64,000 nt of DNA from Lentisphaera profundi (GTDB taxonomy: Bacteria; Verrucomicrobiota; Lentisphaeria; Lentisphaerales; Lentisphaeraceae), in contig NZ_CP117811.1 of NCBI RefSeq assembly GCF_028728065.1, positions 2,232,001 through 2,296,000 on the forward strand. The letters are read 5' to 3'. Below are positions 27,377 to 36,709 of this stretch, piece by piece (position 1 is the stretch's first letter; every line of letters begins with the position of its first letter). The position numbers and the translations under genes are program-made. Below the pieces are notes generated by a model. It saw only the letters and a list, made by a program, of their open reading frames with translations, was not told where the DNA came from and searched no databases.

Positions 27377-28305
27377 AAGGTATTTTTAACGTCTTCAAAA
27401 AAGGACTTAAAAAGACCAAAACGGCACTTTTCCGTTCCTTTGAAACAGTCTTTTCAAGCGTCGACAAATGGGATGAAAGCACTTATCGCCAATTAGAATC
27501 TGCCTTGATCTCTGCAGATTTAGGCGTTTCAGTTACTCAAAAGATTATTGCTGACATCAAAGAATCTTACTCACTTGGTGAAATCAAAACTTCAGAAGAC
27601 ATTATAAATATTGCTACCACACGTATCAACGCCATCCTTTCGAGCGACAATCGTCCCCTTAATGAAAACCCTACCGGACCTACAGTCCTACTCATGGTGG
27701 GTGTGAACGGAGCAGGAAAAACGACGACTACCGGCAAGTTAGCTTACAAACTAAAACAAGATGGAAAATCTGTCTTATTAGCTGCATGTGATACTTTTCG
27801 CGCCGCCGCCACTGAACAACTTAAGCATTGGGGTGAACGCATAGACGTCCCCGTCATTGCAGGCAAACACGGCTCAGATGCCGCTGCCATTGCTTATGAT
27901 GCTTGTGCATCTGCGAAGGCCAAAGACGTTGACTACCTCATTATTGATACTGCCGGCCGTCAGCACACTCGCCAAGACCTCATGCAAGAGCTCCCGAAAA
28001 TTTTACGCGTTATTCGCAAAAACTTTCCTGAAGCACCCCACGAAACGATTCTTGTTGTTGATGGCTCTACAGGAACTAACGCCCTCTTTCAAGCAAGAGA
28101 ATTTGGAAAAGCTTGTGATGTGACCAGCCTTGCGGTTACAAAACTCGACGGCTCTGGCAAAGGCGGTGTTGTTGTTGCCATCAAAGATGAACATACCTTC
28201 CCCATCCATTTTGTTGGACTAGGAGAAAGCCCCGAGGATCTACAACCTTTTGATCCAGTGCTTTATGCCGAGGCTATCTTCTCTAAAGACAGCCCGGTAG
28301 CTTAA
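27373..28305 (+). CDS. ftsY: signal recognition particle receptor FtsY
   Basis: A 310-residue SRP receptor GTPase. G-domain motifs: GVNGAGKTTTTGKL (P-loop), DTFRAAATEQL, DTAGRQHT, TKLDGSGKGG and the closing GLGESPEDLQPFD. The acidic A domain of E. coli FtsY is missing; only a short basic NG start (FNVFKKGLKKTKTALF) is present, normal for many phyla. It targets ribosome-nascent chain complexes to SecYEG. It is coupled to nusB and followed by an intrinsic terminator. Confidence 0.96.
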   Translation: MKGIFNVFKKGLKKTKTALFRSFETVFSSVDKWDESTYRQLESALISADLGVSVTQKIIADIKESYSLGEIKTSEDIINIATTRINAILSSDNRPLNENPTGPTVLLMVGVNGAGKTTTTGKLAYKLKQDGKSVLLAACDTFRAAATEQLKHWGERIDVPVIAGKHGSDAAAIAYDACASAKAKDVDYLIIDTAGRQHTRQDLMQELPKILRVIRKNFPEAPHETILVVDGSTGTNALFQAREFGKACDVTSLAVTKLDGSGKGGVVVAIKDEHTFPIHFVGLGESPEDLQPFDPVLYAEAIFSKDSPVA

Positions 28306-28320
28306 TAAGCCTAAAACTCT

Positions 28321-28350
28321 GCTCGTATCTATTTAAGATTCGAGCTTTTT
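28321..28350 (+). terminator. intrinsic terminator after ftsY
   Basis: A 10-bp stem with one mismatch (GCTCGTATCT / AGATTCGAGC) around loop ATTTA, followed directly by TTTTT. It closes the nusB-ftsY unit. Confidence 0.75.
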
Positions 28351-28419
28351 ATTGCTCACAGATTTGAGATTCAAAGAAAACCAAGCAAGTTTACTTAAAT
28401 CAAATTTCAGGAGCACTAA

Positions 28420-30447
28420 ATGGGCCACCTCCCTAATAACCTTCCCACCTTTTCACAATTCGATGCATCACTACTCAATCAAGATGTAGACCTTTTTCTT
28501 ACACAAGCCAGATTACAAATAAAGAGCTTACTTGATTCTCCTAGTTTCACATGGGATCAGCTTATGCTTCCTCTAGAAGATATGGATGTTGACTTGGGAA
28601 AAACATGGGGCCTAGCCTCTCACCTTTATTCAGTCAAAAATAGCCCTGAATTACGCGAAGCTTACAGCGAAGCCCAAGTGAAAATCTCTGAATTCTACAC
28701 TGAGCTAGGGCAAAATTCAGAACTCTACGAAGCCGTTAAGTCTTTAAAAGATGCTCCTTCATTCACTTCTCTTAGCGACGGACAACAAAAAGTCATCAAT
28801 AATAGCCTGCGCTCATTCAAGCTTTCCGGTATTTCCTTGGAAAATGACAAGAGAAAACGCTTTGCGGAAATCGCAAAAGAACTCTCTAGCCTAGGTACTA
28901 AATTTTCTAATAATGTCCTAGATGCGACTCAAAACTATCACTTGCAAATAGACAAGGAAGCAGACTTAGCCGGCCTCCCTCAAAATGTCATTGACGCCGC
29001 CGCGACTTGTGCCAAAGAAAAAGATCTCACTGGCTGGGTTTTCACCCTCGACTTTCCTTCCTTTCAACCCCTACTCACTTATGGTGAAAGCCGTGAACAT
29101 CGCGAAGAAATCTATCGAGCGTATTCCACTAGAGCATCTGAGACTGGACCTAATGCAAATAAGTATGATAACACTGAAGTCATTGAAAGCATTTTAAGCC
29201 TAAGACAGGAAGCCGCCAATTTACTTGGCTTTAAAAACTTTTCCGAAAAATCCATCTATACCAAGATGGCCGAATCACCCAAACAAGTTTTGAGTTTTAT
29301 TGATCAATTAATTGATCGCTCTCGTGATCAAGCTCTCGGCGAAGTGGATGCTATAAAAAAATATGCGGCATCGAAAGGTTTCCAGGGGGAGCTTCAGGTA
29401 TGGGACATGGGCTTTTATGCCGAAAAAATGCGCCAAGAATTCTACGATCTAAACCAAGAAGAATTACGCCCTTATTTCACCATTGACAAAGTCATGAACG
29501 GCCTCTTTGACCTCGCTAGTAAACTTTACGATATACAAATTTCCGAAGTAAAAGATAAACCCGATGTTTGGCACGATGATGTGCGCGTTTATACAATCGA
29601 ACGCGAAGGTAAAACCATCGCCTCTTTTTATCTTGATCTTTATGCACGCGCAGACAAACGCGGTGGTGCATGGATGAATGGTTGCCTTTCACGCCATACC
29701 AACACTGAAGGTGAATTACAGCTACCTGTATGTTATTTAGTTTGTAATTTCATGCCTCCAGCTGCAGGAAAACCTGGATTACTTACTCACAACGAAATCA
29801 CCACACTATTTCATGAATTTGGCCACGGCCTTCATCACATGCTCACCAAAGTAGATATTGCGGCCATCGCAGGCGTAAATGGCGTTGCTTGGGATGCAGT
29901 AGAGCTTCCTTCTCAAATCATGGAGAATTGGTGCTGGGAAAAAGAAGTCATTCACTCTTTATCAAAACATGTAGAAACTGGCGAAGCTCTACCGGATGAC
30001 AAAATCCAACGCCTTCTCGATGCTAAAAATTTCAATTCCGCCTTAGCTATGATGCGTCAACTTGAATTTGCTTGCTTTGATTTTCGCCTTCACGCTGAAT
30101 CCGCGGAAGACAACTTTGCCGGCACGCAAGAATTGCTGAACGAAGTGCGCAAACGAACGTCCGCACTATCAGCACCTGAGTGGAACCGTTTTCAGAATGC
30201 TTTTTCACATATTTTCGCAGGTGGCTATTCTGCGGGTTACTATTCATATAAATGGGCTGAAGTTCTTTCTGCAGATGCCTATGACCTCTTTGAAGAAGAA
30301 GGCATTTATAATTCTAACACGGGCAAAAAATTCTTACAGGAAATCTTAGAACGTGGAGGTGAACAAGATGCCGCTGATTTATTCAAAAATTTCCGTGGTC
30401 GTGAACCCAAGACAGATGCTTTATTACGCCACTCAGGCATAAAGTAA
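28420..30447 (+). CDS. M3-family oligopeptidase (OpdA/PrlC-like)
   Basis: A 675-residue cytoplasmic zinc metallopeptidase of family M3, which cleaves short peptides left by protein turnover. The zinc site is H465-E466-F-G-H469 in LFHEFGHGLHHML, and the third ligand is the Glu in WDAVELPSQIMENW about 25 residues on. Length matches OpdA/thimet-type enzymes. CAGGAG lies before ATG. No signal peptide is seen. It stands alone between ftsY and the tricorn-like protease. Confidence 0.95.
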   Translation: MGHLPNNLPTFSQFDASLLNQDVDLFLTQARLQIKSLLDSPSFTWDQLMLPLEDMDVDLGKTWGLASHLYSVKNSPELREAYSEAQVKISEFYTELGQNSELYEAVKSLKDAPSFTSLSDGQQKVINNSLRSFKLSGISLENDKRKRFAEIAKELSSLGTKFSNNVLDATQNYHLQIDKEADLAGLPQNVIDAAATCAKEKDLTGWVFTLDFPSFQPLLTYGESREHREEIYRAYSTRASETGPNANKYDNTEVIESILSLRQEAANLLGFKNFSEKSIYTKMAESPKQVLSFIDQLIDRSRDQALGEVDAIKKYAASKGFQGELQVWDMGFYAEKMRQEFYDLNQEELRPYFTIDKVMNGLFDLASKLYDIQISEVKDKPDVWHDDVRVYTIEREGKTIASFYLDLYARADKRGGAWMNGCLSRHTNTEGELQLPVCYLVCNFMPPAAGKPGLLTHNEITTLFHEFGHGLHHMLTKVDIAAIAGVNGVAWDAVELPSQIMENWCWEKEVIHSLSKHVETGEALPDDKIQRLLDAKNFNSALAMMRQLEFACFDFRLHAESAEDNFAGTQELLNEVRKRTSALSAPEWNRFQNAFSHIFAGGYSAGYYSYKWAEVLSADAYDLFEEEGIYNSNTGKKFLQEILERGGEQDAADLFKNFRGREPKTDALLRHSGIK

Positions 30448-30539
30448 CACTGAACCGTTCTTTTCCCTCTGTATAATATTGCTATAAGTTCTTCCATGAA
30501 TTACTTTGCTAAATCTAAAAACTAAACCCGTAAAAGTAT

Positions 30540-33500
30540 ATGATTAAACACTTTGTGCTCATCCTTTTATTAAGTCTATCTTTATTTTCAAAAACTAAGA
30601 TAGACATTCCCTATTCACCCAGCCTATCTCCCGATGGCTCACAACTTATTTTCTCTTGGGACGATGATATCTGGAAAGCATCAAGCCAAGGTGGCCTTGC
30701 CACCCGTTTGACAAAAAGCAAAGGCCTTGATTATAGACCCCTGTTCTCACCTGATGGGACTACGATCGCTTTTGAGTCAAATCGTTTAGGACCTAATTAT
30801 ATCTTCACAATGCCCGCTGACGGTGGCCCTGCTAAACAAGTCAGCTTCAACTCAGAAGGCTACTTACTTCTGCAATGGTACCGTGACAGCAAAAACCTCG
30901 CCTATAGCTCTGATCGCAACTTATATGTCCCTCGCAAGGGCAGTATGCCTTATAGACTCAATACTTTAACACAAGAGGCCGATAAAGTTATTTTCAATGC
31001 CCGCATGCGTGAATTCCATCTATCCCCCAATGAAGAACAAATTTTATTTACCCGCGAAGGATCACAAAATTATCGCAAAGCTTATCGCGGATCACAAGCT
31101 TCACAAATCTGGCTATACGACAAGGCTTCAAATAAATTCACTAAAATCCTTCATGATCAATGGAATAATCGCAAGCCTCTATGGCATCAAAATGGCCAAG
31201 GATTCTTTTATCTCTCAGACAAAAGTGGAACGAATGACATCATGTATTATGACTTCCAAAGTAAAACACATAAACTTTTTTACAGCGGCGAAGGCGAGCA
31301 CATTCTGAATCTTAGTATATCCAACGATGGCAGCACACTAGTTTGGAGAAGGTTATTTGACCTCTATACCTGGAAGCACCAATCTACGAAAACAGCGAAA
31401 AAGCTTGCTTTACACACTCAAGAAGACACCGAAAAAGCACTTACAGAAAACAGACTTGTTAAAGAAGTTGAAACCTTTGACATCAGTATGGATGGCCTAG
31501 AAATGGCCTTTTCAAAAGATGGCTTGATCTATGTTAGTGATAGCAAGTTATGTGAACCCATACGTATTAGTGATGCCAATTCATACTGTATAGAACCCGT
31601 TTTCTCTAATGATTACAAACATATTTATTACCTCAAAGATAAGGGTACGGATATGTCTATCGTTCAAGTAGAACGTGAGGATGCAAAGAAATATTGGTGG
31701 CAGAATCATGCATTCAAAAAAACGGAGATTTTTTCATATAAAGGTAGTATCGTAGACCTAAATATTGCACCTGATGATTCAAGACTAGCGTTTGTGAGTG
31801 GAGATGGAAGCCTATGGACTTTTGATATTAAAAAGGGGATTCGAAAAAAAGTAACTAACACCTGGATGGAACCCGATTATTCCTGGTCACCTGATAGCCA
31901 ATGGTTCGTTTATTCTTGTCCTAACGAAAACTACAATAATGAAATTTTCGTCATCCCCGCCGACGGCTCGACAGCAGCTATTAACATATCGAGAAACCCT
32001 GCCTCAGATCGATCTCCCACTTGGTCAAAAGACGGTAAAATGATTGCCTATGTCAGTGATAGAGCACGAGATGACAGCGACATCATCCTCGTCTACCTAC
32101 AACAAAAAGATTTTGAGAAAAGTCCTCGCCAGATAAAACTAAAGGATGCTCTTGAGCACATGAAAAGCGGCAGGCCTGTTAAAACTAAAAAAACTGACGA
32201 TGATCCTGATGATTCTTCTAAAGAGGACAAAGAGGACAAAGAGGACAAAGAGGACAAAGAGGACAAAGAGGACAAAGAGGACAAAGAGGACAAAGAGGAC
32301 AAAGAGGACAAAGAGGATCCAAAAAAAGAAAATTTAGCAAATAAGGAAGAAAGCCTGATCTACGATTGGAACAATGTTCATCAACGGACGAAACATATCC
32401 GTCGTGCAGGAAGCAATGAAAGACGCCCTCTATTTAGCCAGGATTCAAACTACTTAATTTGCGCCTCCGACAAACGTAAAGAGAAAGGAACTTATGCTTT
32501 TGATGCGATTTACAAAATCGAACTGGATGATAAAAAATATACTTTTTTAAGTTTCAATAGTTCGACCAACATCCCTATAAAGCCTTTAAAGAAAAATGGT
32601 TATTTTGCCTCATCTTCTTACAGAAAAGCCACGATTATGAGCCGTAAAAAAACGGTGAAATTTGAATATGAATTTCAACACACGGTCAATTTACAAAAAG
32701 AAAAAGAACTGATTTTTGCTCATTCATGGCGCTTACTAGATGAAAAATTCTATGACCCGAACATGAATAATCTCGACTGGAATCTCATCTACAAAAAATA
32801 CTCAACGGCGGCCAGAGAAGCTAGTAATATTTGGAGGCTGAGTACAACGATCAACATGATGGTCGGCGAACTCAATGCTTCTCACTTGGGGTTCTACCCA
32901 AAAGCAAAGTACCCTACTATACCCAAACGACTCATCACTGCTCACCTAGGCTTACGCGTCCAACGTAAAGAGGGCAAATTATACCTTGCAAATCCGGTAC
33001 CAAAGTCGCCTGCTGCCAACATTGAATATAATTTGAAGATTGGCGATCAAATATTGGAATTAAATCACCAAGTGGTTAATTCGCAAACAAACCTCGATAA
33101 AATTTTAACCGGCTTAGATCATCAAAATATACATATCAAAATACTCAATGCCCAGAAAGAAATCAAAGAGTATACCATCGAGAGTATTAGCCCAAGTAAA
33201 AAGAATGACTTACTTGATCTTGAAATGATTGAAGGCTTAAATTCAAAAACTTTAGAACTCAGCGACCATAAAATTAGCTACCTTCACATTGATAAAATGA
33301 ACTTTGATTCTTTCTATAAATTTCAGGATGAACTCTACTCCAAAGCCTACGGCATGGATGGCATCCTTATTGATGTACGCGATAACGGTGGCGGCAGCAC
33401 CGCTGACCACCTCTTAACCATCCTCTCTCAACCCGACCATGCTTTTTGCCAAGCTCGCAATCATCAACTTGGCTATCCAGACGATCGCAGCATTTACTCC

Positions 33501-33887
33501 CCTTGGAAAAAGCCTATTATTATTCTTTGTAATCAAAACAGTTTTAGTAATGCAGAAATTTTTGCTCATGCAATTAAAACAACAAAAAGAGGCAAAATTG
33601 TGGGTGTCCCAACAGCCGGGGGCGTCATTTCTACTTGGGGTACAACCATCCTGAAAAAACACCGGTTTCGTCTCCCTATGCGTGGCTGGTATCTCGCAGA
33701 CTCCGGTTTAGACATGGAGTTAAATGGAGCTCGACCTGATTACCTGCTATGGCCTCATGCGGGTGACTTTATTTCTGGTCATGATCCCCAACTTAACAAA
33801 GCAGTAGAAATCCTTAAACAAGATATTGTGCAATGGAAGAAGTCAAAAGAGCAGATCAAACCCATCAGAGCTCATCAAAAAAAATAG
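30540..33887 (+). CDS. tricorn-like protease (S41) with PD40 propellers
   Basis: A 1115-residue exported protease. A signal peptide (residues 1-17) is followed by WD40/PD40 beta-propeller repeats (LSPDGSQLIFSWDDDIW; FSPDGTTIAFESN; SWSPDSQWFVYSC) to about 540, a charged low-complexity tract including (EDK)x10 at 562-591, a helical tricorn core, a PDZ domain (about 800-890, VPKSPAANIEYNLKIGDQIL), and an S41 domain with DNGGGSTADHL and catalytic Ser in SFSNAEIF (S1003). Tricorn cleaves oligopeptides; the propellers gate substrate. Its stop overlaps the next gene start by 55 nt. Confidence 0.9.
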   Translation: MIKHFVLILLLSLSLFSKTKIDIPYSPSLSPDGSQLIFSWDDDIWKASSQGGLATRLTKSKGLDYRPLFSPDGTTIAFESNRLGPNYIFTMPADGGPAKQVSFNSEGYLLLQWYRDSKNLAYSSDRNLYVPRKGSMPYRLNTLTQEADKVIFNARMREFHLSPNEEQILFTREGSQNYRKAYRGSQASQIWLYDKASNKFTKILHDQWNNRKPLWHQNGQGFFYLSDKSGTNDIMYYDFQSKTHKLFYSGEGEHILNLSISNDGSTLVWRRLFDLYTWKHQSTKTAKKLALHTQEDTEKALTENRLVKEVETFDISMDGLEMAFSKDGLIYVSDSKLCEPIRISDANSYCIEPVFSNDYKHIYYLKDKGTDMSIVQVEREDAKKYWWQNHAFKKTEIFSYKGSIVDLNIAPDDSRLAFVSGDGSLWTFDIKKGIRKKVTNTWMEPDYSWSPDSQWFVYSCPNENYNNEIFVIPADGSTAAINISRNPASDRSPTWSKDGKMIAYVSDRARDDSDIILVYLQQKDFEKSPRQIKLKDALEHMKSGRPVKTKKTDDDPDDSSKEDKEDKEDKEDKEDKEDKEDKEDKEDKEDKEDPKKENLANKEESLIYDWNNVHQRTKHIRRAGSNERRPLFSQDSNYLICASDKRKEKGTYAFDAIYKIELDDKKYTFLSFNSSTNIPIKPLKKNGYFASSSYRKATIMSRKKTVKFEYEFQHTVNLQKEKELIFAHSWRLLDEKFYDPNMNNLDWNLIYKKYSTAAREASNIWRLSTTINMMVGELNASHLGFYPKAKYPTIPKRLITAHLGLRVQRKEGKLYLANPVPKSPAANIEYNLKIGDQILELNHQVVNSQTNLDKILTGLDHQNIHIKILNAQKEIKEYTIESISPSKKNDLLDLEMIEGLNSKTLELSDHKISYLHIDKMNFDSFYKFQDELYSKAYGMDGILIDVRDNGGGSTADHLLTILSQPDHAFCQARNHQLGYPDDRSIYSPWKKPIIILCNQNSFSNAEIFAHAIKTTKRGKIVGVPTAGGVISTWGTTILKKHRFRLPMRGWYLADSGLDMELNGARPDYLLWPHAGDFISGHDPQLNKAVEILKQDIVQWKKSKEQIKPIRAHQKK
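32223..32317 (+). repeat. 9-bp tandem repeat inside the tricorn gene
   Basis: Ten perfect in-frame copies of GAGGACAAA (Glu-Asp-Lys) from 32223 to 32312, then a partial copy. It joins the propeller to the protease half as a charged linker. The perfect nucleotide identity suggests slippage-driven length change. Confidence 0.95.
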
Positions 33888-34768
33888 TTATCCCCGCATG
33901 TGATTTACTGGGCATTGGTTTAAGCGTACTCGATCATAGCCTATTCCTGAAGTCACATCCACAAAGTGATGAAAAAACTACCGCTCTTAATAGTTTCGAA
34001 ACTATTGGAGGCCCCGCATGCGTTGGCACTTTATGTGCCAATCGTTTAGGTCTACGTACCGCTCTAATCAGCGCTATTGGTCAAGATTCCGCCGCAGATT
34101 TTATCTGCTCTTATCAAGACAAATTCACTAATCATAATTTTATTCCTCTAAGGTCGGACAAGAGTGCTCATGCAACAATTTTGGTGAAGGACAATGGCGA
34201 ACGTAGTGTCATCGCTTCTCTACCTCAAAAGGTTCAGTCCAGTCATTATCACGTTCAGCATGTGCCAAAGTATATTTTATTGGATGGCCGCTATATTGAT
34301 GAGTGTTATGATCTAATTATGCTTCTCAAAGATCGCGGAAGTCAAATTATTTTGGATGCGGGTTCCGCAAACCCTGGCATCCTCAAAATGCTTCCCCATG
34401 CTCATATCCTTATCTCTTCTCAAAAGTTCGCCTTGGATTACACAAAAAAAACTTGTGCTAATGAAGCTCTCAGTGAAATCAAAAAAACGCATACGCAGAT
34501 AATTATTACCACTGGAGAAAAAGGATCGCTCTATTACTTAGATGGTCAAACAGGGGCCATTATTGCTAATAAAATAAAAGCCGTAAATAGTAATGGTGCG
34601 GGTGACATTTTCCATGGTGCATTTATTGCTGCTCTTGCTGGAGAAAAAAATTCACTTGAAAGTGCTAAAATAGCGAGCCAAATCGCAGGCTGGCATTGTA
34701 CGCAGAGCTCCGTGGAACAAACTCTACAGTGCTTAGGTAAAAACCTAAGCCTCGAATCATTTCTTTAA
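33833..34768 (+). CDS. PfkB-family carbohydrate kinase
   Basis: A 311-residue ribokinase/PfkB-fold kinase. Signatures: IGLSVLDHSLF near the N-terminus, GGPACVGTLCANRLGLRTAL (sugar-binding), and NSNGAGDIFHGAF with the catalytic Asp of GAGD. The start overlaps the protease gene by 55 nt and no good Shine-Dalgarno is seen, so the first about 15 residues are uncertain, but no better start exists. The substrate (fructose, ribose or ketodeoxygluconate) cannot be told. The 3' end overlaps the convergent roadblock gene by 12 nt. Confidence 0.85.
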   Translation: MEEVKRADQTHQSSSKKIVIPACDLLGIGLSVLDHSLFLKSHPQSDEKTTALNSFETIGGPACVGTLCANRLGLRTALISAIGQDSAADFICSYQDKFTNHNFIPLRSDKSAHATILVKDNGERSVIASLPQKVQSSHYHVQHVPKYILLDGRYIDECYDLIMLLKDRGSQIILDAGSANPGILKMLPHAHILISSQKFALDYTKKTCANEALSEIKKTHTQIIITTGEKGSLYYLDGQTGAIIANKIKAVNSNGAGDIFHGAFIAALAGEKNSLESAKIASQIAGWHCTQSSVEQTLQCLGKNLSLESFL

Positions 34769-35203
34769 GACGAAACTCACTGTAGGGTCTTCGGCTACTA
34801 CTTCTGTTTTATTTTCCATCTTCTCTAAAGTTTGGATGATTTCTCTGCGCAATTTGCGAGCCATCATTCGAACTAAACCAACTTGAGAATTTTCTCGCTC
34901 AAATACCGCAAGTAAAATAACTTCTTCGCACATTCCAGCAATATACAAGTTACGTTTTTCACCTTGGTGATAAACCGCCTCAAAATCTTCTTCCCCCACC
35001 GTTCTTGCTAACTCACGGGTCGCTGCAAACGAGCCTGCCGTTAAGGCGGCCATGAGATCATTTTCAGTATCACTACCTGCATCAACTAAGACCGCTCCAC
35101 CTTTATCACAAAGTAACGCTGAACTCGACTCTGAGAGCCTAAGGAATTCATCCAGCTCACCTTGTAGCTCTAAACATTCGGCATGGTTTAACTCATACGC
35201 CAT
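34757..35203 (-). CDS. roadblock/LC7 domain protein (MglB-like)
   Basis: A 148-residue roadblock/LC7 fold: RLSESSSALLCDKGGAVLVD, then AALTAGSFAATRELARTVGE and AGMCEEVILLAVFE. MglB-type roadblock proteins act as GTPase-activating or scaffold partners of the MglA GTPase. It lies 3 nt after the stop of the MglA-like gene, the classical order for such a pair. No membrane segment. AGGGG precedes the ATG. Confidence 0.85.
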   Translation of the reverse strand: MAYELNHAECLELQGELDEFLRLSESSSALLCDKGGAVLVDAGSDTENDLMAALTAGSFAATRELARTVGEEDFEAVYHQGEKRNLYIAGMCEEVILLAVFERENSQVGLVRMMARKLRREIIQTLEKMENKTEVVAEDPTVSFVLKK

Positions 35204-35206
35204 GAA

Positions 35207-35809
35207 TTACCCCTGATTTTTCTTTTGAATAAAGTCGTGTAAGACTAACTTGGAAATCGCATTTAAAGTCTCAAAAACACCATCTCCATCACAAGCCACA
35301 CCATTAACTACAGGCATTCTAATAGGCCCATTATTAATCAAAAAATCCATATACTCAACAGGAGACACATCTTTCATATCGCGCTTATTATATTGAAAAA
35401 CTAAAGGCATTTCATCTACTGAGCTGCCTTGTTCTTTTAGATTCTCATCTAAATTCTGTAAGCTTTCAATATTCTCAGGCATTTTTTTAATCTGGGAATC
35501 TGCCACAAAAACAACCCCATCACAATTCCTAAGAACTAATTTTCGCGTACTATTATATTTAACCTGTCCCGGTACGGTATACATTTGAAACTTTGTTGTA
35601 TACCCTTCGATGGCATCCGATTTCAAAGGTAAAAAATCAAAAAACAAAGTTCTATCTTGGCTCGTGGCTAAAGATGACATCTTCCCTTTTGATTCCCCGG
35701 GCATTTTTTCATGGACTATCTGTAAGTTTGTAGTCTTCCCACATAAACCTGGTCCATAATAAACAATCTTGAACTGAATTTCCTTTTTTGCATAATTTAC
35801 TACTGCCAT
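35207..35809 (-). CDS. MglA-like small Ras-family GTPase
   Basis: A 200-residue MglA-type GTPase. The P-loop is YYGPGLCGKTTNLQ (residues about 17-30), with SLATSQDRTLFFDFLPL in the switch region, YTVPGQVKYNSTRKLVL in place of Ras DxxGQ, and QYNKRD for guanine. The start is ATG at 35809, chosen because GGGAG lies 7 nt upstream; the reading frame extends 6 codons further but lacks a site. MglA proteins set polarity of pili and gliding machinery. It is 1 nt downstream of the helical gene's stop. Confidence 0.9.
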   Translation of the reverse strand: MAVVNYAKKEIQFKIVYYGPGLCGKTTNLQIVHEKMPGESKGKMSSLATSQDRTLFFDFLPLKSDAIEGYTTKFQMYTVPGQVKYNSTRKLVLRNCDGVVFVADSQIKKMPENIESLQNLDENLKEQGSSVDEMPLVFQYNKRDMKDVSPVEYMDFLINNGPIRMPVVNGVACDGDGVFETLNAISKLVLHDFIQKKNQG

Positions 35810-35810
35810 A

Positions 35811-36584
35811 TCAACTCCCTTTAGCAAAAGTATTGAAGGACTGAACGTCCGTAAGATAAAATTTTACAGGTAAAGTGAAGTAATTTCCTAGCAAGTCCTT
35901 AAGGCCCTGATTAAACGGATTCAACATTGCGACACTCACTTCTGCTTTAGTCACTGAAAATATAAGCAGTTCCGCATAAGATATCAATTTTTTTGGTAGT
36001 AGTTCAAGCTCATTTGAATAATGAAACTCACTCAAATCGACATATTGCAGGCCACTTCGGCTTTTCAAGGCTTCTAATAAGTCTAAATACTTGACTCGAT
36101 CGCAATCTGGCAAGTAACTAACTATACCTCTCCAAATCGAAGGATTATCTTTATTTCTTGACTGAATTAAGTGATTACATAAGTCTACATACGTTGAGAC
36201 ATCCAACATGCCCCATTCCCTAAAACGGATTAATAAATCTATATGGGGCCGTATTTGTGTCCACAAGTCAATATGCGAGGTGAAGTACTGTTCCTCTTCG
36301 CTTTTACATAGTGAAATCAAATCATTGATCTTTGACTTTTGCGTGAAAAATTTACTTTTAGGCTGCTCTTTCGTATGATCATAAAAGCTATCTATATCTA
36401 ACTCACCTTCTTGAGCATGCTGTAAACGATGATCAAACTCCCTGATTTTGACCTGATCTTCACATTGACTGTATATTTCTACTAAGCGTTTTAATGCAAA
36501 TTCATCATGAGGCATATTTTCTAATACAGATTCATATACCTTTGCTTCGTCTAGAAGATTTTCTATGTTCTTTGAAATCGACAT
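35811..36584 (-). CDS. helical TPR-like protein of the MglA module
   Basis: A 257-residue protein with no recognised catalytic motif. The N-terminus (LLDEAKVYESVLENMPHDEF) is TPR-like and the rest is predicted mixed helical, with beta-like hydrophobic strands near the end (ELLIFSVTKAEVSVAMLNPF). It is the first gene of the module with the MglA-like and roadblock genes, so it may be an effector or regulator of that switch. AAGGAG sits just before ATG. Confidence 0.6.
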   Translation of the reverse strand: MSISKNIENLLDEAKVYESVLENMPHDEFALKRLVEIYSQCEDQVKIREFDHRLQHAQEGELDIDSFYDHTKEQPKSKFFTQKSKINDLISLCKSEEEQYFTSHIDLWTQIRPHIDLLIRFREWGMLDVSTYVDLCNHLIQSRNKDNPSIWRGIVSYLPDCDRVKYLDLLEALKSRSGLQYVDLSEFHYSNELELLPKKLISYAELLIFSVTKAEVSVAMLNPFNQGLKDLLGNYFTLPVKFYLTDVQSFNTFAKGS

Positions 36585-36709
36585 ACTCCTTCTAACTCCA
36601 TCTATTCAAACTTACTTAAGTAACCTCTAACTGTTCATTTAGAATAAGTGATTTTTGGCGGCATAACAATATCCAAATATAAAATATTGAACACTCTTAT
36701 CTCAGTAAC

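Noticed and set aside
32093-32311. Ser-Leu-Ser repeat frame opposite the (EDK)x10 tract
   Set aside because: It is only the antisense reading of the 9-bp repeat.
35810-35827. Six-codon N-terminal extension of the MglA-like GTPase
   Set aside because: GGGAG points to the ATG at 35809; the extension overlaps the previous gene's end and has no ribosome site.
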